The position numbers and the translations under genes were made by a program. Of a stretch of DNA of 10,429 nucleotides, positions 7,299-10,429 are shown piece by piece (the stretch's first letter is position 1; each line of letters begins with the position of its first letter). A model generated the notes under the pieces. The model did not search any database and was not told the DNA's origin. It saw only the letters and a program-made list of their open reading frames with translations. Where the stretch lies: contig CAJUJW010000060.1 of assembly GCA_910586735.1 (NCBI GenBank), forward strand, positions 3,751 through 14,179, written 5' to 3'. Source of the stretch: an uncultured Oscillibacter sp. Its GTDB lineage: Bacteria; Bacillota; Clostridia; Oscillospirales; Oscillospiraceae.

Positions 7299-8243
7299 TC
7301 AGACCAATTCGTCAATCATCCGGGCGATGGTTTTAATGGCGTCCGGGTGGCGCATGATAATTGCGTCGGAACCCCCGGCCAGGCACGCCGCGGCCGTTGT
7401 GATCTCCATCTCGACGCCGCGCTCCTCCGCGTCTCCCCACTCGGGCATTTCGGCCTCCGGCATGACCGCTTCCTTCACGCCCCAGGTCTCCGGGGAGACC
7501 GGCGTCATAATCGGCATCTGGAGCTGGGCGTCGGATTGTCCCAGGGCCGCCAGCTTAATGCGCTCCAGGGTGGAGGCCAGGTACTCAAAGCCGTAACCTG
7601 CGGCGGCGGAACCCGCCTGCATCACGATGGATTCGGGGTTCACGCCCAGCTGGGTCATGACGGTGTTGAGCTGCTTGGCCAGGTTGATGTCCACCGCAGA
7701 CTCGGCGCCCACCTTCTGGCCATAGGCCAGGGCCGCCGAGGCGCCCACGGTCTTATAGTTCTCCTCTCTGGCCGACAGCACGAGGATGTTCTTCCCACTG
7801 AGCTTTTCCGAGATCTTCGTGAACAGCTCGGCGTCCTTCTCGATATCCTTGCAGCCCATGATGACCAGGGGCAGCTCCACCTTGGCGGCGACGGACTCAC
7901 ACAGGGCCGCGCACTCCTCCACGGATACGTTTTTGCCGTTGGGGTCGGCGCCCTTCAGGTGCAGCGCCACAAAGGACACGCCCGGGATGCTCTGAGCCCG
8001 GACAGCCATGTCCTCCAGGCTGCCGCAGCCCTCATAGAAGGCTTTCAGCTTGGGCTGCGTATACTCCTCCAGCGCCCCGTCGGTGATTTCCACGCCGATT
8101 TTCGGCGGGTTTTCAATGGGTGCGTCGAAGCTGTAAAACGGCAGCACGTTGTTTCCGCCGATCTGGACCGCCTTGTCGCCGGTTCCCAGAACGACCGCGT
8201 TGATTTTGGCGTTATACGCCTGAGTTTTTGCTGCGAATGGCAT
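7299..8243 (-). CDS. acsD: AcsD, small (delta) subunit of the corrinoid iron-sulfur protein
   Basis: Partner of AcsC in the CFeSP heterodimer, which carries the methyl group on cobalamin from methyl-THF to acetyl-CoA synthase. The 314 residues are near the usual length (about 310-325) and form a single TIM-barrel domain without iron-sulfur cysteines. Recognisable stretches are VVLGTGDKAVQIGGNNVLPFY (about 17-37), FVALHLKGADPNG (about 91-103), MPEWGDAEERG (about 266-276) and the C-terminal IIMRHPDAIKTI (about 296-307), all typical of CdhD/AcsD. ATG 8243 is preceded by GAGGGGGA with a 7-nt spacer. It lies 26 nt after cooC and 17 nt before acsC-acsE, so AcsD and AcsC are made from adjacent genes, as expected for a 1:1 complex. 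Confidence 0.96.
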   Translation of the reverse strand: MPFAAKTQAYNAKINAVVLGTGDKAVQIGGNNVLPFYSFDAPIENPPKIGVEITDGALEEYTQPKLKAFYEGCGSLEDMAVRAQSIPGVSFVALHLKGADPNGKNVSVEECAALCESVAAKVELPLVIMGCKDIEKDAELFTKISEKLSGKNILVLSAREENYKTVGASAALAYGQKVGAESAVDINLAKQLNTVMTQLGVNPESIVMQAGSAAAGYGFEYLASTLERIKLAALGQSDAQLQMPIMTPVSPETWGVKEAVMPEAEMPEWGDAEERGVEMEITTAAACLAGGSDAIIMRHPDAIKTIARMIDELV

Positions 8244-8269
8244 ATGTCTTTCCCCCTCAAATCATTTGC

Positions 8270-9037
8270 TTACAGGTTCAGGTCCTTGATAATTCCGGCC
8301 AGCGCCTGCTTGACCGGCGCGCTGTCTGAAATATAGGCGCTTGGTTTTCCGTCGCAGTCGGCCTCATACACCGCCTGGTCCTGGGGCAGCACCCCGGCCA
8401 GCTCCAGAGCGTGCTTTTCAATCTCCTCCGCCACGCCGGCGGTGAGCGTCCCCTCCGGGGCCCGGTTGACAATCAGCTTCGTCTGTCCAGGGGAGAGGCC
8501 CAGGTCCTTGACCATTCCCGCGATCCGCCCAACCGCCTGGACGCCCCGGCGGGAACAGTCGGAAACCAGCAGAAGCGTGTCGATATGGGGAAGGGTGCCC
8601 CGGGCGATGTACTCCATGCCGGCCTCGTTGTCGATGACCATGTAGCGGTAGTGCCCCGCGTACTTTTCCAGCTGGGTCTGGAGGATGCCGTTGACAAAGC
8701 AGTAACAGCCCTTCCCCTGGGTGCGGCCCATCACCAGCATGTCGAAGTCGTCCTCCTCCGCCAGCGCCGAGCCGAAGCGGAACTCGGCGTAGTCCGCCTT
8801 TGTCATGCCGCCCGGGATGGTGTCGCCGCGCTTTTCCGCCTGGGCCATCTCCTCGCGGATATCGCCCAGGGTGGTTTCCACCTCCACGCCCAGAACCTCG
8901 TTCAGATTGGAATTGGCGTCGGCGTCCACCACAAGGATCGGCGCTTTTCCGCTGCGGCACAAATAGTCCACCAGCATGCCGCAGATGGTGGTTTTTCCGA
9001 CGCCGCCTTTTCCGGCAATCGCAATGGTATGGGTCAC
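8270..9037 (-). CDS. cooC: CooC/AcsF-type ATPase for nickel insertion into CODH/ACS
   Basis: A MinD/SIMIBI-class ATPase that drives nickel loading of CO dehydrogenase or acetyl-CoA synthase. From GTG 9037 it is 255 residues. The deviant Walker A GKGGVGKTT spans residues 9-17, with the signature lysine at K10. VVDADANSN (about 36-44) follows, and the C111-x-C113 pair (GKGCYCFVN) matches the metal-binding CxC of CooC dimers. VIDNEAGMEYIARG (about 137-150) is the Walker B/switch region and NRAPEG lies further on. The frame is open to a TTG at 9058, but AGGAGG lies inside that extension, 7 nt before GTG 9037, so the GTG is the start. Whether it serves AcsB (AcsF) or a CODH encoded elsewhere (CooC) cannot be told from sequence; placement directly before acsD favours the ACS complex. 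Confidence 0.95.
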   Translation of the reverse strand: MTHTIAIAGKGGVGKTTICGMLVDYLCRSGKAPILVVDADANSNLNEVLGVEVETTLGDIREEMAQAEKRGDTIPGGMTKADYAEFRFGSALAEEDDFDMLVMGRTQGKGCYCFVNGILQTQLEKYAGHYRYMVIDNEAGMEYIARGTLPHIDTLLLVSDCSRRGVQAVGRIAGMVKDLGLSPGQTKLIVNRAPEGTLTAGVAEEIEKHALELAGVLPQDQAVYEADCDGKPSAYISDSAPVKQALAGIIKDLNL

Positions 9038-9044
9038 TTTGATT

Positions 9045-9050
9045 CCTCCT
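9045..9050 (-). promoter_or_regulatory. Ribosome binding site fixing the cooC GTG start
   Basis: Perfect AGGAGG on the - strand, 7 nt before GTG 9037. It falls within the longer TTG-started reading frame and so rules against that longer version. Confidence 0.85.
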
Positions 9051-9083
9051 ATGTTCAAAAAAGTTCAGGCCATGGAAAGAGCA

Positions 9084-9317
9084 TCAGTCCTCTATCAGGG
9101 TGAACAGGAACTTCTGATAAATATCGCCGGTCCTGACGAAGACCGTTGCGTCCCCGTTTTCGCCGCGCTGTACGTCAAACTCGCACTGCTGGCCGGAAAA
9201 CAGGCCGCGGACGTACTGCTCGGGATCGCCGCAGGAGACCTCCTTGATAAACACGTCGCGCATCTGATTGTTCTTGCAGGAGTTGGGAATCTCCCGCACC
9301 ACCTCATACGTTTTCAT
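9084..9317 (-). CDS. Unrecognised 77-residue protein in the nickel module
   Basis: A small soluble protein of 77 residues with no signal peptide or membrane helix. I do not recognise a named family. It begins MKTYEVVREIPNSCKNNQMR and holds three cysteines (C14, C29, C45). Alternating hydrophobic and charged residues in the second half (CEFDVQ, ATVFVRTG, YQKFLFTLIE) suggest a small beta-rich fold. The ATG at 9317 overlaps the cooT stop (ATGA), which points to translational coupling; a GTG at 9332 in the same frame is an alternative, but neither has a strong ribosome site. It sits between cooT and cooC, both nickel-handling genes, with a 46-nt gap to cooC. By position it may help nickel delivery or iron-sulfur/nickel cluster assembly, but nothing in the residues proves metal binding. 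Confidence 0.8.
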   Translation of the reverse strand: MKTYEVVREIPNSCKNNQMRDVFIKEVSCGDPEQYVRGLFSGQQCEFDVQRGENGDATVFVRTGDIYQKFLFTLIED

Positions 9318-9535
9318 GGTTCGACACCGCACGGGACGCTCTGCGGGAGCTTCTCCCGGATGACGGCCACGCCGTTCACCAGGTCCGCCGAGGCCAGCTC
9401 GCCCTCAATGGACACCTGCCGCTCCATCAGGTCCGTCAGGACGATTTTACCGTCCCGGTACTCTATCATCCTGACGTTCTTCATCAGCAGGTTGTCCTGT
9501 TCCACGCTGCCGCGATAGATGGTAGAAAGACACAT
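9314..9535 (-). CDS. cooT: CooT family nickel-binding protein
   Basis: A 73-residue member of the CooT family, small beta-structured dimers that bind one nickel through Cys2 at the N-terminus. The MCLSTIYRG start with Cys at position 2 is the family hallmark and is intact. VRMIEYRDGKIVLTDLMERQV (about 21-41) matches the body of the family, in which a short beta-barrel is followed by a conserved segment with GE and the VNG turn near the end. A further cysteine (C69) lies near the C-terminus. ATG 9535 has AGGAGG 9 nt upstream, overlapping the stop of the His-rich gene, 13 nt away. In Rhodospirillum rubrum cooT lies with cooC and cooJ and supports nickel insertion into CO dehydrogenase; here a cooC is close downstream and a His-rich gene is just upstream, which supports the same role for CODH/ACS. 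Confidence 0.9.
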   Translation of the reverse strand: MCLSTIYRGSVEQDNLLMKNVRMIEYRDGKIVLTDLMERQVSIEGELASADLVNGVAVIREKLPQSVPCGVEP

Positions 9536-9548
9536 TGTCCGTCCCTCC

Positions 9549-9803
9549 TCACTCCAGCTTTTCCAGAACGCCCTGCAAGCGCGCGTTCGCCTGCCGGTAT
9601 TCCTCCACTGCCCGCATCACCTGCTCGTACTGCTCGTGCTCACCGGCCGTCTCCAGCTGTCCGGCAAGCTCCGCCAGCTCCCTGGTGTGCGCGGCGTTGT
9701 GCTCCACCATGTAGCGCAGCACTGCCACCAGTTCCTCCCTGGGCGCTGCGCCGGGCGCGTGGTTATGGTGCTCGTGACCGTGTCCATGCTCGTGCTCGTG
9801 CAT
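9549..9803 (-). CDS. Small His-rich helical protein, likely nickel-binding (CooJ-like in role)
   Basis: 84 residues. The first 15 carry eight histidines (H2, 4, 6, 8, 10, 12, 13, 15) mixed with Glu and Gly, a metal-binding tail as in nickel chaperones. Residues about 21-84 are predicted by eye to be nearly all helix with heptad-like leucines and charged residues (ELVAVLRYMVEHNAAHTREL, then a second helix with QVMRAVEEY and LQGVLEKLE), so a helical hairpin or coiled coil; H36, H39 and H56 could add ligands. R. rubrum CooJ also combines a coiled coil with a His-rich tail, but its tail is C-terminal, so this may be an analogue and not an orthologue. ATG 9803 is preceded by GGTGAGG about 5 nt upstream. 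It is the first gene of the operon, 27 nt or so after the predicted transcription start, so nickel-handling genes are made first. Confidence 0.85.
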   Translation of the reverse strand: MHEHEHGHGHEHHNHAPGAAPREELVAVLRYMVEHNAAHTRELAELAGQLETAGEHEQYEQVMRAVEEYRQANARLQGVLEKLE

Positions 9804-9837
9804 GAAACCTCACCTCTTTTACATTTTCTAATTTCAC

Positions 9838-9867
9838 ATTATCGCACCCTTGTGGCAGTTCTGTCAA
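9838..9867 (-). promoter_or_regulatory. Predicted sigma-A promoter of the acs operon
   Basis: On the - strand, a perfect TTGACA (-35, 9862-9867) and GATAAT (-10, 9838-9843; 5 of 6) are 18 nt apart, with TG one base before the -10 (extended -10). Transcription should start near 9831, about 27 nt before the His-rich gene. The strength suggests high expression unless it is repressed. Confidence 0.8.
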
Positions 9868-9904
9868 TAGCCACAGCCCAACCTGTGAAAATTCTGTGGA
9901 AATT
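9851..9904. promoter_or_regulatory. Cluster of TGTGR motifs between the divergent promoters, candidate operator
   Basis: TGTGGC (9851-9856) and GCCACA (9870-9875) form an inverted repeat around the -35 of the leftward promoter. CCACAG (9871-9876) also pairs with CTGTGG (9894-9899) across 17 nt. CTGTGAAAATT (9883-9893) is followed at once by CTGTGGAAATT (9894-9904), an 11-bp tandem repeat with one mismatch, about one helical turn. A further TTCACA lies at 9833-9838, overlapping the -10. No known regulator site is recognised. Confidence 0.45.
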
Positions 9905-9917
9905 TTTACATAGTACC

Positions 9918-9946
9918 TTGCCCGAATCTATCGAACATGCTATAAT
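9918..9946 (+). promoter_or_regulatory. Predicted sigma-A promoter of fhs
   Basis: TTGCCC (-35, 9918-9923) and a perfect TATAAT (-10, 9941-9946) are 17 nt apart, with TG one base before the -10. Transcription should start near 9953, giving a leader of about 28 nt that contains the fhs ribosome site (GGGAGG, 9966-9971). Confidence 0.8.
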
Positions 9947-9980
9947 ACATTCACTATAAAAAGCAGGGAGGTACCGCTAT

Positions 9981-10429
9981 ATGGAAGTCAAATCCGATAT
10001 TGAGATTGCCCAGGAATGCACCCCAAAGCACATCCGCGAAATCGCGGCCGCGGCTGGCGTGGATGAAAAGTATCTGGAGCAGTACGGGAACTACAAGGCC
10101 AAGGTGGATTACCGTATGCTCAAGGACCTGGCGGACAAGCCGGACGGGAAGCTGATCCTGGTCACCGCCATCACCCCCACGCCCGCCGGAGAGGGCAAGA
10201 CCACCACCTCCGTGGGCCTGGCGGACGGCCTGAGGAAAATCGGCAAAAACGTCATCGTGGCCCTGCGCGAGCCCTCTCTGGGCCCTGTGTTCGGCATCAA
10301 GGGCGGCGCCGCCGGCGGCGGCTATGCCCAGGTAGTCCCCATGGAGGACATCAACCTCCACTTCACCGGCGACTTCCACGCCATCGGCGCGGCCAACAAC
10401 CTGATGGCCGCCATGCTGGACAACCACAT
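9981..10429 (+). CDS. fhs: Formate-tetrahydrofolate ligase, N-terminal part
   Basis: ATP-dependent formation of 10-formyl-THF from formate and THF, the first step of the methyl branch of the Wood-Ljungdahl pathway. The first 149 residues are present of a family length of about 555; the gene runs off the right edge without a stop. The start MEVKSDIEIAQECTPKHIREIA is typical. The P-loop PTPAGEGKTTT spans residues 66-76, and EPSLGPVFGIKGGAAGGGYAQV (97-118) followed by DINLHFTGDFHAI (123-135) are strongly conserved in the family. ATG 9981 has GGGAGG 9 nt upstream. It is read divergently from the acs operon through a shared 177-nt regulatory gap, so the two units may be regulated together. Confidence 0.97.
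   Translation, partial: MEVKSDIEIAQECTPKHIREIAAAAGVDEKYLEQYGNYKAKVDYRMLKDLADKPDGKLILVTAITPTPAGEGKTTTSVGLADGLRKIGKNVIVALREPSLGPVFGIKGGAAGGGYAQVVPMEDINLHFTGDFHAIGAANNLMAAMLDNH

Noticed and set aside
5353..7596. A 747-codon + strand frame opposite acsC-acsE
   Set aside because: Same codon-aligned antisense effect; it has no recognisable domain, while the - strand shows intact AcsC and AcsE motifs.
9519..9959. A 146-codon + strand frame opposite cooT and the His-rich gene
   Set aside because: It crosses both small genes and the promoter region, has no domain signal, and the - strand genes have good ribosome sites and family matches.

Overview
This window is most of a Wood-Ljungdahl (reductive acetyl-CoA) carbonyl-branch operon from a GC-rich anaerobic bacterium. 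The gene content (bacterial-type AcsB with its N-terminal domain, AcsC, AcsD, AcsE, AcsV, CooC/AcsF, CooT, and formate-tetrahydrofolate ligase next door) points to an acetogenic or WLP-bearing member of the Firmicutes/Clostridia. AGGAGG-type ribosome sites and high GC suggest an Oscillospiraceae-like lineage, but that placement is inference.

Layout. A divergent promoter region (about 9804-9980) separates two transcription units. To the right, on the + strand, is the start of fhs (formate-THF ligase), cut by the window end. To the left, on the - strand, runs one long operon read right to left: a small His-rich protein, a CooT-type nickel protein, an unrecognised 77-residue protein, the nickel-insertion ATPase CooC/AcsF, acsD (CFeSP small subunit), a fused acsC-acsE gene (CFeSP large subunit plus methyltransferase), acsB (acetyl-CoA synthase), a structured 135-nt gap, acsV (corrinoid-protein reductive activator), a DUF3786-like gene, and the first 32 codons of a likely formate/nitrite-type membrane transporter cut by the left edge. 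All gaps except the acsB-acsV gap are 65 nt or less, and one junction overlaps (ATGA).

How the genes work together. Fhs activates formate on tetrahydrofolate. After reduction to methyl-THF by enzymes not in this window, the AcsE domain moves the methyl group to the cobalamin of the AcsC/AcsD corrinoid iron-sulfur protein. AcsV re-reduces inactive Co(II), and AcsB joins methyl, CO and CoA at its nickel-containing A-cluster. The first four genes of the operon look like a nickel delivery and insertion set, resembling the cooC-cooT-cooJ set of Rhodospirillum rubrum plus one unknown protein. The CO dehydrogenase gene acsA is not in this window.

Most notable points: the AcsC-AcsE fusion in a single reading frame; the His-rich/CooT/77-aa/CooC nickel module with an uncharacterised member; repeated TGTGR motifs, including an 11-bp tandem repeat, between the divergent promoters; and a strong hairpin after acsB.
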